Assembly: GCA_028280615.1 (NCBI GenBank)
Contig: JANQLK010000052.1
Location: 62,001 to 126,000 of the forward strand
Source of the DNA: Woeseiaceae bacterium
Lineage (GTDB): Bacteria > Pseudomonadota > Gammaproteobacteria > Steroidobacterales > Woeseiaceae
Length of the DNA stretch: 64,000 bases
Direction: 5' to 3'
Shown here: positions 51,808 through 60,278 of the stretch, piece after piece
Layout of the letters: each line of letters opens with the position of its first letter
Numbering within the stretch: position 1 is the first letter of the stretch
Notes under the pieces: generated by a model
What the model saw: the letters and a program-made list of their open reading frames with translations, nothing else
The model's database searches: none
Told to the model about the DNA's origin: nothing
Translations under genes and position numbers: made by a program

Positions 51808-53577
51808 ATGCGACTTTCAAAGCTGTTCGCCACGCTCATCGTCGTCGCGCTTGCGGCTACTCAGGCCGGGGCAAGGGAGCGCCTCGATCCGGGCTTCGAG
51901 AAGCTCGTCGACCGCTACCTGACCGAGATCCGGGGTGTCGGCGTCCAGCGCGAACCCGACACGATGAGCGCCGAGAGTTTCGCGGCCAAGGTCGAGAAGT
52001 CGCGCGAGCTGCTCGCCGAGCTCGAGGCCATCGATCGTGACGAGCTCGCGTTCGTGCAGGACATCGACTGGCGGTTCCTGAAGAGCCTGCTCGAGTCACG
52101 CATCATCGAAGGCGAGGACGTGCAGCGCTGGCGGCAGGATCCGCGAACCTATCTCAACAATCGCGACGTCGCGTTCAAAGTCATCGCCGATCCGCGGCCC
52201 GTCAATACGCGCGCCGCCGAACTCGTCGACGATCTCGAGCTGCTGGTCGTTCGCCTCGAGAACGCCGAACGGAACCTCGACCAGCACATCCCGCGCTGGG
52301 TCGAGCTGTCGAACGTCTTCATCGACGGCTTCATGGTCGTGCTCGAGAACGAGCTGCCGCCGTTCGCCGAACGCGTAAGCGATACCGGACTGCGTGCGCG
52401 GCTGATGGGCGCGAGTCGAGACGGTATTGCCGCGCTGGGCGACTACCGGCGCTTCATCAACGAGGAGCTGCCGAATCGCGCCGACGGCGACTACGCGATC
52501 GGCGAAGAAACCTTCAACGCGCTCATGGAGAAGAAATACCTGCTGCCCGACGACAGCATCCACCTGCGCCGTATCGCCCGCGGCGCGCCCGGCTTCAACC
52601 GCCTGCCGGCCTACCACGACTGGGGCTGGAAGCAGTTCAACATCGTGCTGCAGCATCTCGAGGTGAAGGCGAACAGAATCGATCCCGAGCGCAGCTGGCT
52701 CGAGATCATCAAGGCCGAGAAGGAAGACCACTTCTTCGCCGAGCAGCTCGTGTACAAGCACCTCGAGGCATCGCGCGCGAGCCGCCAGTGGGTCATCGAC
52801 AACGATCTCGTTACGATCCCCTGGGACGACGACGACGGCATCATGCAGGCCGCCGACCCGAGCCTGTGGGCCTCGCAGTGGTGGGGCTGGGGCCCGAGCG
52901 TGCCGAACGGTTCCGAGTACCGCAAGGCCGCATGGACCGTGATCCCCGTGAGCCCGGACTGGCCCGAGGACGTTGCGGAAAGCAATCTGTCCGAGAAGGA
53001 CGCCTCGTTCATGTACGTCATCGCGACGCACGAGGTTTACCCGGGTCACCTGCTGCAGCGGCTCTACCAGAACACGCTCGACCGGCCGCTCAGAGTCTAC
53101 GAGTCGAGCTACTCGAACCAGGCCTGGTGCTACTACGTCGAGTGGGAGCTGACGCCGGATCCGAAATACGGCTGGTACCCCGAGGACAAGCAGGACGTCT
53201 ACGAGCTCGAAATGCTGCGCGCCAAGCTCTGGCGCATGGGCCGGGTCATCATCGACTCCGGACTGCACACGGGCCGCATGAGCTACGACGAGGCACTCGA
53301 TCTCGAGTCGAACACGATCGGCTTCGTCCGCCGCGGCGCGCAGATCAACATCGACGGCATCACCTCGCGCGTCGGCACGACGATGTCGGCGCCGACGGTC
53401 GGCTACTTCCAGTGGATGCTGCTGCGCGAAGACTATTTCCAGAAGATGCGCGAACTCGACCAGAAGGGCTCGCTCAAGGACTTCCACGACCGGGTCTACA
53501 AGATCGGCTTCCTGCCGATCGTGCTGGTCCGCGAGGAGATGTTCCACGACCTCGAAGAGGAGTTCGGCAAACGTTAG
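51808..53577 (+). CDS. DUF885 family predicted zinc metallopeptidase, copy 1
   Basis: 589 residues from the ATG at 51808, with AAGGGGGA seven bases upstream. The signal peptide is MRLSKLFATLIVVALAATQA. The DUF885 (PF05960) domain fills the mature protein: a helical N-terminal half with LEAIDRDELAFVQDIDWRFL and the conserved C-terminal H408-E-x-x-P-G-H414-x-x-Q motif (HEVYPGHLLQ), followed by YVEWELTPDPKYGWYPEDK and QWMLLREDYFQKMRELDQKG. The HExxxGHxxQ pattern is accepted as metal-binding in this gluzincin-like family, but the substrate is not established. A near-identical architecture follows 34 bp downstream as a tandem duplicate. It is probably exported to the periplasm. Confidence 0.9.
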   Translation: MRLSKLFATLIVVALAATQAGARERLDPGFEKLVDRYLTEIRGVGVQREPDTMSAESFAAKVEKSRELLAELEAIDRDELAFVQDIDWRFLKSLLESRIIEGEDVQRWRQDPRTYLNNRDVAFKVIADPRPVNTRAAELVDDLELLVVRLENAERNLDQHIPRWVELSNVFIDGFMVVLENELPPFAERVSDTGLRARLMGASRDGIAALGDYRRFINEELPNRADGDYAIGEETFNALMEKKYLLPDDSIHLRRIARGAPGFNRLPAYHDWGWKQFNIVLQHLEVKANRIDPERSWLEIIKAEKEDHFFAEQLVYKHLEASRASRQWVIDNDLVTIPWDDDDGIMQAADPSLWASQWWGWGPSVPNGSEYRKAAWTVIPVSPDWPEDVAESNLSEKDASFMYVIATHEVYPGHLLQRLYQNTLDRPLRVYESSYSNQAWCYYVEWELTPDPKYGWYPEDKQDVYELEMLRAKLWRMGRVIIDSGLHTGRMSYDEALDLESNTIGFVRRGAQINIDGITSRVGTTMSAPTVGYFQWMLLREDYFQKMRELDQKGSLKDFHDRVYKIGFLPIVLVREEMFHDLEEEFGKR

Positions 53578-53611
53578 CGCCCACCCGTCATTGATTCGAG
53601 GAGAAGGCGGC

Positions 53612-55438
53612 ATGAGCCACGAGCAACCCGGACCGAATCTGCGTGCAGCGCTGGCCGTGCTGCTGTGCCTGACGCTGTCGGCAACGGCCGATGCACAGTC
53701 GCGGCAGGCGACGCGCGCATTCAGTGACGTCGTCGACCGCTATCTCGCCGAGGTGATGGGCGTCGCGAGCCTCGATGCCGGGGCGCCGCCGATTCAGCGC
53801 GGCGACGCGGCGTTGAAGGAGATGAGTGCAGCCGGTTTCGAGCAGCGCATCGGCACGATGCGCTCGGTGCTCGAGGAACTCGAAGCCATCGACCGCGATG
53901 AGCTCGGTTTCGACGACGGCATCGACTACCGCTTTCTCGAGGGCACGCTGCGCGCGGACCTGCTGGTTGCCGAAAACGTACAGCGCTGGCGGCAGGATCC
54001 GCGCCTGTACTTCAACAACGGCCCGATTGCCTACAAGATCGCCGTCGATCCGCGTGAGCCCGACGCGCGCGCGAGGGATCTCGTCGAGGACCTGGGACTC
54101 CTGACCGTGCGGCTCGAAAACGCGGAGGCCAATCTCAACGAATACATCCCGCGCTGGATCGAGCTCACGCACCTGACGCTCGACGGGTTTCGTTCGCTGC
54201 TCGTGAACGACCTCACGGCCTTCGCGGGCCGCGTAGAGGACATCGCCGTCCGAAACGAGCTGCGCGCCGCCCGTGACCGCGCGGTCGCGGGGCTCGACCG
54301 TTTCAAGGCGTTCCTGAATGACGATCTGCCGCAGATGCCCGAGGGCGACTACCGGGTCGGCGCCGAGGTCTTCAACGGCCTGCAGGAGCATCGCTACATG
54401 TTCCCCGAGAACGATATCCACCTGCGGCGTATCGCTCGCGGCGCGCGAGGGTTCACGCGCGTGCCCGGCTACCGCGAGTGGGGCAGGAAGCAGTTCGATA
54501 TCGTTCGTCATCATCTCGAGGTGAAGGCGAAGCGTATCGACCCAGAGCGTAGCTGGCTCGAAATCCTGCGAGACGAAAAGGAAGACCATTTCTTCGCCGA
54601 GCAGCTCGTTTTCAAGCACCACGAGGCGACCCGCGCGACGCGCGACTGGGTCATCGACAACGACCTCGTCACGATCCCCTGGGACGACGACGACTCGATC
54701 ATGGCCGCCGCCGACCCGAGCATGTGGGCGTCGCAGTGGTGGGGCTTCGGCCCCGGCGTCGCGCCCGATTCGCCGTCGCGCAAATCTGCCTGGCGGGTAA
54801 TTCCCGTGTCACCCGAATGGCCCGACGAGGTGGCCGAGGCGAACCTGTCCGAGAAGGACGCCTCGTTCATGTACGCGATCGCAACCCACGAGGTGTATCC
54901 GGGCCATCATCTGCAAAGCCTCTACAAGCAGCAGAACCCGCGCAAGCTGCGCCGCTACCTCGAGAGCTACGCGTCGAACCAGGCCTGGTGCTACTACATC
55001 GAGTGGGAGCTGACGCCCGATCCGCAGTACGGCTGGTTTCCCAGACCCAAGCAGAAGGTCTACGAGCTGGAGACGCTCAGGCTCAAGCTGTGGCGCTTCG
55101 GTCGCGTGATCATCGATTCCGGCCTCAACACGGGCGTCATGAGCTATGACGAGGCCGTCGAACTCGAGACCAATACCATCGGTTTCGTCGATGAAGGCGG
55201 CCGGATCAACATCGACAACATCACGGCGCGCACGGGTGCCGACTACGCGGCGCCGACGCTCGGCTACTTCCAGTGGATGCTGCTCCGCGAGGACTACTTC
55301 CAGAAAATGCGCGAGCTCGACCAGAAAGGCACGCTCAAGGACTTTCACGACCGCGTCTACAACATCGGCTTCCTGCCGATCGTGCTCGTGCGCGAGACCA
55401 TGTTCCACGATCTCGAAGAGGAGTTCGGCCGCCGGTGA
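53612..55438 (+). CDS. DUF885 family predicted zinc metallopeptidase, copy 2
   Basis: 608 residues from the ATG at 53612 after GAGGAGAAGG. The signal peptide is RAALAVLLCLTLSATADAQS. It is clearly paralogous to copy 1 along the whole length: LEELEAIDRDELGFDDGIDY, ERSWLEILRDEKEDHFFAEQ, H426-E-V-Y-P-G-H432-H-L-Q and the same C-terminal block QWMLLREDYFQKMRELDQKG. The main differences are a ten-residue insertion near residue 55 (ASLDAGAPPIQRG) and a different linker after the zinc motif. The pair arose by tandem duplication and the two may differ in peptide preference. Its stop overlaps the start of the PQQ/cytochrome gene (GTGA), so that gene is translationally coupled. Confidence 0.9.
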   Translation: MSHEQPGPNLRAALAVLLCLTLSATADAQSRQATRAFSDVVDRYLAEVMGVASLDAGAPPIQRGDAALKEMSAAGFEQRIGTMRSVLEELEAIDRDELGFDDGIDYRFLEGTLRADLLVAENVQRWRQDPRLYFNNGPIAYKIAVDPREPDARARDLVEDLGLLTVRLENAEANLNEYIPRWIELTHLTLDGFRSLLVNDLTAFAGRVEDIAVRNELRAARDRAVAGLDRFKAFLNDDLPQMPEGDYRVGAEVFNGLQEHRYMFPENDIHLRRIARGARGFTRVPGYREWGRKQFDIVRHHLEVKAKRIDPERSWLEILRDEKEDHFFAEQLVFKHHEATRATRDWVIDNDLVTIPWDDDDSIMAAADPSMWASQWWGFGPGVAPDSPSRKSAWRVIPVSPEWPDEVAEANLSEKDASFMYAIATHEVYPGHHLQSLYKQQNPRKLRRYLESYASNQAWCYYIEWELTPDPQYGWFPRPKQKVYELETLRLKLWRFGRVIIDSGLNTGVMSYDEAVELETNTIGFVDEGGRINIDNITARTGADYAAPTLGYFQWMLLREDYFQKMRELDQKGTLKDFHDRVYNIGFLPIVLVRETMFHDLEEEFGRR

Positions 55439-57567
55439 TCCGGCCGTTTCCCAAGCGTGGGTCCGCGGCCTCGTGGCTCGCGGCGCTACTGGTCATAGCC
55501 GCAGCGGCCGTTGCGCAGGCGCCCGAAGGCAAACCAAGGCGCGCGGGGCCGGCGCCGCCGACGATGCCGGTCGACGCCGCGATGCTCGAGCGCGGCCGCG
55601 CGCTCTACGAATCGCAATGCATCGCGTGTCACGGGACAAACGGCGAGGGTCTCGTCGTCGGCGGCGACGGGCCCGAGATGACGCCGCCCGATCTCGGCGA
55701 TGCGGCGTACATGCGGGATCGATCCGATATCGGCATCGCGCGCATGATCCAGTACGGCGGGTTCCGCATGCCCGCGTTCGCGGCGATCCGCGGTGACAAT
55801 CTCGTCGGCCTCGTTGCCTACGTGCGTAGCCTCAGCTGGACGGACATCAGCCAGGTTGATTTGCAGACCCTCGCCCAAGGTGTGGTCGAAGCCTATGCGC
55901 CCGTGACGACCGCGATGCTCGAGAAACCGCCCGACGAGAGCTGGCTCATGTTCCGGCGGACCTACGACGGCTGGGCCTACAGCCCGCTCGACCAGATCGA
56001 CAGGCGCAACGTCGGCGACTTGCGGCTCGCCTGGTCACGCGCGATGGAGCCCGGCGGCCAGTACACGACGCCGCTCGTGCACGGCCGCGTGCTGTACGTT
56101 CAGCATCCTGGCGACGTCATCCAGGCGCTCAATGCCACCAACGGCGACCTGATCTGGGAGTACCGCCGCAGGATCGAGCCCGGTGAGCGTTCGCGCAGCC
56201 GGCGCAACCTGGCGATCTACCGCAACCGGCTGTTTCATCTGACGGACGACTTTCACCTGATCGCACTGGATGCGCGAGACGGCACGCTGCTTTGGGAAGT
56301 CGAAGAGGAGGGCGCCGGCTCGGGCGTCGGACACATGGGCGGCCCGGTCGTTGCCGACGGCGTCGTCGTCAGCGGCCGGTCATGCTCGCCGAGCGGCGGG
56401 CCCGACATCTGTTACATCGCGGGCAACGATCCCGAGACCGGCCGCGAGCTCTGGCGCACGCGCACGATCCCGGGTCCCGGCGATCCCGGTGACGACAGCT
56501 GGGGCATCCCGGACGACAAGCGCCTGCACGTCAGCACCTGGGGCAGCGTGCCGAGCTACGACCCCGAACTCGAGCTGCTGTTCTGGGGCACGTCCGTGCC
56601 GACGCCGTCGCTCGAGGTGCTGCGCGGCACCGGCGGCCGCGACGTGCTGTATTCGAACAGCACGCTGGCGACGCGGCCGGCCGACGGCAGCATCGCCTGG
56701 TACTACCAGCACCTGCCGCGCGACAACTGGGATCTCGACCACGTCTTCCAACGCCTGCTCGTCGACGTCGCGGTCGCACCCGACTCCGACGAGGTGGCCT
56801 GGATCAGCGATTCGATCGAACCGGGCGAGCGCCGCCGGGTCGTGTCGGGTATTCCGGGCAAGACCGGCATCGTCTACACGCTGGACCGCGAGACCGGCGA
56901 GTTCCTCTGGGCGCGCGAGACGCTGCATCAGAACGTCATCGCGGACATCGATTCCGACGGCACTGTGCACATCGACGAGTCGATGGTGGTCGGCCCGTTC
57001 GAGGAGCTGCTCGTCTGCCCGTCACTGGGCGGCGGACGTAACTGGCCCGAGGGCACGTACAGCCCGCGGACCGGACTCATGTACCAGCCGCAGCAGAACA
57101 TGTGCGTCCTGCAGACCGGCAACACCGACGATCCGAGACCTGAGGACGGCTACGCGACGAGCTGGATCGTTGTCGAGGACCCGGCCGTCGAGGGCGATCC
57201 GTACCCGGTCGGCCGCCTCGACGCCATCGACCTGTCGACGGGCCGGCAGGCCTGGAAGCACGAGCAGCGCGCGGCCATGCTCGGCACGGCGGTATCGACG
57301 GCCGGCGGACTCGTATTTGCGGGCGACCTGAACCGGCGTTTCATGGCGTTCGACGACGAAAGCGGCGAGGTCCTCTGGCAGTCGATCGTATCCGGTCCCG
57401 TGTCGGGTAGCGCGATCTCTTACGCCGTCGACGGCCGCCAGTACGTTGCCGTCCCGGTCGGCGGCGGCACGGCCTCGCCCGAACGACGCGCGCTGTCGAT
57501 ACACACCGAGCTCAAGCCGCCGCGAGACAGCCTGGCCTTGTTCGTGTTTGCATTGCCCGCACGGTGA
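55435..57567 (+). CDS. periplasmic PQQ-type quinoprotein dehydrogenase with N-terminal cytochrome c
   Basis: 710 residues from a GTG at 55435 that overlaps the DUF885 stop. A signal peptide (ASWLAALLVIAAAAVAQAP) precedes a cytochrome c domain with C62-I-A-C-H66 and a probable Met ligand in GGFRMPAF (about 108). An eight-bladed PQQ-binding-like propeller follows (about 150-700), with W-motif repeats such as NATNGDLIWEYRRR, DARDGTLLWEV, NDPETGRELWRTR, LDRETGEFLWARET and LSTGRQAWKHE. Quinohemoprotein alcohol dehydrogenases usually carry the cytochrome at the C-terminus, so this domain order is inverted. It probably oxidises an alcohol or aldehyde in the periplasm and passes electrons via the heme. 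PQQ binding is inferred; no pqq genes are in the window. Confidence 0.85.
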   Translation: MIRPFPKRGSAASWLAALLVIAAAAVAQAPEGKPRRAGPAPPTMPVDAAMLERGRALYESQCIACHGTNGEGLVVGGDGPEMTPPDLGDAAYMRDRSDIGIARMIQYGGFRMPAFAAIRGDNLVGLVAYVRSLSWTDISQVDLQTLAQGVVEAYAPVTTAMLEKPPDESWLMFRRTYDGWAYSPLDQIDRRNVGDLRLAWSRAMEPGGQYTTPLVHGRVLYVQHPGDVIQALNATNGDLIWEYRRRIEPGERSRSRRNLAIYRNRLFHLTDDFHLIALDARDGTLLWEVEEEGAGSGVGHMGGPVVADGVVVSGRSCSPSGGPDICYIAGNDPETGRELWRTRTIPGPGDPGDDSWGIPDDKRLHVSTWGSVPSYDPELELLFWGTSVPTPSLEVLRGTGGRDVLYSNSTLATRPADGSIAWYYQHLPRDNWDLDHVFQRLLVDVAVAPDSDEVAWISDSIEPGERRRVVSGIPGKTGIVYTLDRETGEFLWARETLHQNVIADIDSDGTVHIDESMVVGPFEELLVCPSLGGGRNWPEGTYSPRTGLMYQPQQNMCVLQTGNTDDPRPEDGYATSWIVVEDPAVEGDPYPVGRLDAIDLSTGRQAWKHEQRAAMLGTAVSTAGGLVFAGDLNRRFMAFDDESGEVLWQSIVSGPVSGSAISYAVDGRQYVAVPVGGGTASPERRALSIHTELKPPRDSLALFVFALPAR

Positions 57568-57602
57568 AGAGGCGGTATCGCCCTGCGGGCCAGCGGGCGC
57601 GG

Positions 57603-57968
57603 CTACAGCTCGACGATCGGGACAAAGCCGCCGAAGATCATGCGCTTGCCGTCCAGCGGCATGGGGTTCTTCTCCTGGTCCGTACGCTCGTCCTCGAAGT
57701 CGTCGGACATTATTTTCGCCATGGCGGCGTCGTGAGTTGCCTTGTCCGGCCATTCGACCCAGGAAAACACGACCGATTCGTCCCCGGTCGCCCGCACGGC
57801 CTTGCGGAAATCGGTGACCTCTCCATCCGGCAGATCGTCGGCCCAACACTCGACAACCCGTGTGGCACCAAACTCGGTGAAGATCGTGTCGACGCGCTTT
57901 GCATACTCAACGAACTTCTCCTTGTTCGCGGTCGGAACAGCCATGACGAACCCGTCGATGTAGCTCAT
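57603..57968 (-). CDS. DUF1428 family protein
   Basis: 121 residues from the ATG at 57966-57968, with AAAGGGG upstream; the usual family length is about 117-121. The sequence matches the DUF1428 (PF07237) pattern throughout: MSYIDGFVMAVPTANKEKFV, V-V-E-C-W-A-D-D-L-P-D-G-E-V-T-D-F, VVFSWVEWPDK, M-S-D-D-F-E-D and MPLDGKRMIFGGFVPIVE. The fold is a dimeric ferredoxin-like alpha/beta barrel (Dabb-like). The function is not established. It is cytosolic. It converges with the PQQ/cytochrome gene at 36 bp and is divergent from the M24 peptidase gene. Confidence 0.93.
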   Translation of the reverse strand: MSYIDGFVMAVPTANKEKFVEYAKRVDTIFTEFGATRVVECWADDLPDGEVTDFRKAVRATGDESVVFSWVEWPDKATHDAAMAKIMSDDFEDERTDQEKNPMPLDGKRMIFGGFVPIVEL

Positions 57969-58167
57969 TGCGGTACCCCTTTGCGTTGAAGATGAAAACG
58001 CCAGTATGGCATCAGCCGCCGTTTCGCTCTGCATCGACGCAGGGCTCCGCGCCATAGTGCGATCGGTCAACGAAGTTTCCGCGGTAACGCGTTCGACACG
58101 TAGTCACCCGCGCCGACCTCGGAATACACAAAAGCCATCGGGAATCCGCTTCAGATTCGGGTTACAA

Positions 58168-58187
58168 TTTGTCCGAACAAACGTTCG
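58168..58187. promoter_or_regulatory. overlapping dyads TTTGT-N4-ACAAA and CGAAC-N4-GTTCG before the M24 gene
   Basis: Two interlocked inverted repeats lie about 70-90 bp upstream of the M24 peptidase start in the 290-bp spacer after the DUF1428 gene. The pattern is typical of a TetR-like operator. It shares CGAACAA with the dyad at 51642-51660. The second dyad also fits the Gram-positive LexA (Cheo) consensus, which I regard as coincidence in this lineage. Confidence 0.45.
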
Positions 58188-58258
58188 TAGAGCGGTCATG
58201 CCAAAAAGGGCGGCCGCTTACTTCGCACCGCGACCACCAACGCCCCAGGAAAACCCCG

Positions 58259-59623
58259 ATGAGAACCCCGTCCTTCGTTCCGCTTTGCCTCGCGGCACTG
58301 CTGTTGCCCAAGCTCGCCGTCGACGTCCACGCCCAGGAAACCATGGACCCTCGCACACCGCACATCCTTTCCGAGCGGGAACGTTCGAGCGTAGTCGACG
58401 ACTGGCTCGAAGAGCGGCTCGACACGGTCGTGCTGCCGCTCATGAGGCGCGAGGGCGTGGACATGTGGATCCTGATCGCGGGCGAGTACGACGAGGACCC
58501 GGTCGTCAAGACGATGCTGCCGACGACCTGGCTCAACGCGCGGCGCACGACGATCCTGATCTTCCACGACAACGGCGGGGACGTGGCCGAACGCCTGGCC
58601 GTCGCCCGCTATCCCGTGGCCAACCTGTTCCCGGCGGCCTGGGATGCGGATGCTGAGCCCGACCAGTGGGCGCGCGTCGCGGACATCATTCGCGAGCGCG
58701 ATCCGCAGACGATCGCGGTCAATACCTCGGCCGACTTTCCGCTCGCGGACGGGCTGAGCGTCGGCATGCGCCGCAAGCTGATCGCAGCCCTGGGCACGCT
58801 CGAAGAACGCCTCGTCGAGAAACCGGGTCTTGCCGTCGGCTGGCTCGAAACCCGAACGGAATCGGAGATGGCAAGTTACCCGCACATCGTCCGTATCGCG
58901 CACTCGATCCTCGCCGAGATCTTTTCCGAGGCCTACGTTACGCCCGGGGTAACGACGACGGGCGATCTGCGCTGGGCCTTGCGGCAACGCATCACCGATC
59001 TCGGCCTCGATACCTGGTTCCACCCGAGCGTGCACGTCCAGCGCGCCGAGCAGGAGGCCTTTGCGATCGGCAGCATGGGTATCGACTCGGGCGAGGTGAT
59101 CCTGCCCGGCGATTTCCTGCACGTGGACTTCGGCATCTCCTATCTGCGGCTCAACACTGACACCCAGCACCACGCCTACGTGCTCCGACCCGGCGAGACC
59201 GAAGCGCCGAAGGGCCTGCGCGACGGTCTCGCCGCGGCCAACAAGGTACAGGATGCGCTGACGTCGGAATTCCGGGTCGGCCGCAGCGGCAATGAGATTC
59301 TCGCAGCCGCACGGCGCACGATCGAGCGGCAGAAGATCAACGGCACGATCTACACCCACCCGATCGGCTTTCACGGCCACGGCGCGGGGCCGGGAATCGG
59401 CTCATGGGAAACCCAGGCGCCGCGCAAGGGCCTGAGCGGCAGCTACACGATGAACGCCAATACGGCGTACTCGATCGAGCTCAATGCGCAGGTCGAAGTG
59501 CCCGAGTGGGACGACCAGGTCGTGCGCTTCATGACCGAGGAAGACGCGTTCTTCGACGGCGAACGCGTGTATTACCTGGATGGACGGCAGACCGAGATTA
59601 CGCTGATCCCGCGGCCGAAGTAG
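58259..59623 (+). CDS. exported M24-family metallopeptidase (Xaa-Pro aminopeptidase-like)
   Basis: 454 residues from the ATG at 58259, giving the signal peptide MRTPSFVPLCLAALLLPKLA. The N-terminal creatinase-like domain (about 40-190, SERERSSVVDDWLEERLDTV) is followed by the pita-bread domain. The metal ligands are visible: D in FLHVDFGISY, a second acidic/polar pair in LNTDTQHHAY, H in PIGFHGHGAGPG, E in YSIELNAQVEV and E in MTEEDAFF. The second Asp of the usual D-x(10)-D pair reads L-N-T-D, as in many exported members. It probably cleaves N-terminal residues before Pro in the periplasm, complementing the S9 and M1 peptidases encoded upstream. It ends at the left arm of a long palindrome. 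Confidence 0.88.
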   Translation: MRTPSFVPLCLAALLLPKLAVDVHAQETMDPRTPHILSERERSSVVDDWLEERLDTVVLPLMRREGVDMWILIAGEYDEDPVVKTMLPTTWLNARRTTILIFHDNGGDVAERLAVARYPVANLFPAAWDADAEPDQWARVADIIRERDPQTIAVNTSADFPLADGLSVGMRRKLIAALGTLEERLVEKPGLAVGWLETRTESEMASYPHIVRIAHSILAEIFSEAYVTPGVTTTGDLRWALRQRITDLGLDTWFHPSVHVQRAEQEAFAIGSMGIDSGEVILPGDFLHVDFGISYLRLNTDTQHHAYVLRPGETEAPKGLRDGLAAANKVQDALTSEFRVGRSGNEILAAARRTIERQKINGTIYTHPIGFHGHGAGPGIGSWETQAPRKGLSGSYTMNANTAYSIELNAQVEVPEWDDQVVRFMTEEDAFFDGERVYYLDGRQTEITLIPRPK

Positions 59624-59783
59624 CCCGCATCCGCCACCGATTGCACGGGCCCTCGCTTGTCTTTTGTCCGCACAGGGTTTTTTCCTCAGTTGGCAATACA
59701 GCAAGTATTACGCGCCTTCGGAAGAAACCCTGTGCGAACAAAATCCTGTGCGATCATCCCGCGAATCGGTGGCGGATGCGGGC
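59623..59783. repeat. 161-bp nested palindrome between M24 peptidase and pilE
   Basis: The outer arms are a perfect 20-bp inverted repeat (59623-59642 and 59764-59783, core CATCCGCCACCG). Inner arms of 24 bp (59662-59685 and 59720-59743) match at 22 of 24 positions, with core GCACAGGGTTT. A third partial copy, CCTGTGCGA, follows at 59745-59753. The loop (59686-59719) contains a small AATAC/GTATT hairpin. There is no coding capacity. It lies between two convergent genes, touching the M24 stop and ending about 10 bp before the pilE stop, so it may act as a bidirectional terminator, an mRNA-stabilising hairpin or a MITE-like repeat. Confidence 0.65.
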
Positions 59784-59792
59784 CGGCCGCCA

Positions 59793-60239
59793 CTACTTCC
59801 AGCAGCGTTCCCAGTCGAACCCGGCCGTCGCGCCCGTCACGCCCTTGATGCCGGTATTGGTGAGCGTCAGCGTGCCGCAGTCGTCATTGACCTGCGAGCC
59901 GACCGGGGCGGCCTGGAGCGTGTAGGTCGTGGCGGTCGCCGCCGAGATGGTCAGGTTGTACGTCGGGTCACCGCCATCGATCGGGCAACTCGTCGGGAAG
60001 ATATCGGGAGCGCCCGTGGCCGCGCCGCCCGGGCCGGCGCCGAGATAGGAACCGTTTACCGTGTGGTGCCGCTCCATGGCGTTGCCGAGCGCCGTCAGGC
60101 CGCCGGTGCACTCGGATCGCTTCGACGCGCGCACCTGCTCGAGGTAGGACGGGTACGCGATACCCATGAGGAGGGCGACGATCGCGACCGTCACCATGAG
60201 TTCGATCAGGCTGAAGCCGCGCTGCTTGTTGTAGGGCAT
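59793..60239 (-). CDS. pilE: type IV pilin-like minor pilin PilE
   Basis: 148 residues. The class III signal KQRG/FSLIELMVTVAIVALL has the prepilin peptidase site after Gly8 and the invariant Glu at position 5 of the mature protein. The globular part has four Cys residues (SECTGGL, TSCPIDGG, DDCGTLT, ERCWK), and the pattern D-C-G-T-L-T-L-T-N-T-G-I-K-G is the PilE minor-pilin group of Gammaproteobacteria. Minor pilins prime type IVa pilus assembly together with PilY1. The genes for the small protein and pilY1 lie upstream on the same strand, matching the usual pilY1-pilY2-pilE order, so they are co-transcribed. FimU, PilV, PilW and PilX would be expected beyond the right edge. Confidence 0.92.
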   Translation of the reverse strand: MPYNKQRGFSLIELMVTVAIVALLMGIAYPSYLEQVRASKRSECTGGLTALGNAMERHHTVNGSYLGAGPGGAATGAPDIFPTSCPIDGGDPTYNLTISAATATTYTLQAAPVGSQVNDDCGTLTLTNTGIKGVTGATAGFDWERCWK

Positions 60240-60278
60240 CGTTGATTTCCTCGAGGAAGGCCGGGAGCGCCGCCGCTG

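Noticed and set aside
52096..53613. 505-codon frame antisense to the first DUF885 gene
   Set aside because: It mirrors the codon structure of a recognised gene and has no export signal or motif.
58174..58187. LexA/SOS box of the Cheo type (CGAAC-N4-GTTCG)
   Set aside because: That consensus belongs to Bacillus-type LexA. Gammaproteobacterial sites are different and the downstream gene is a peptidase, so a TetR-like operator is the better reading.
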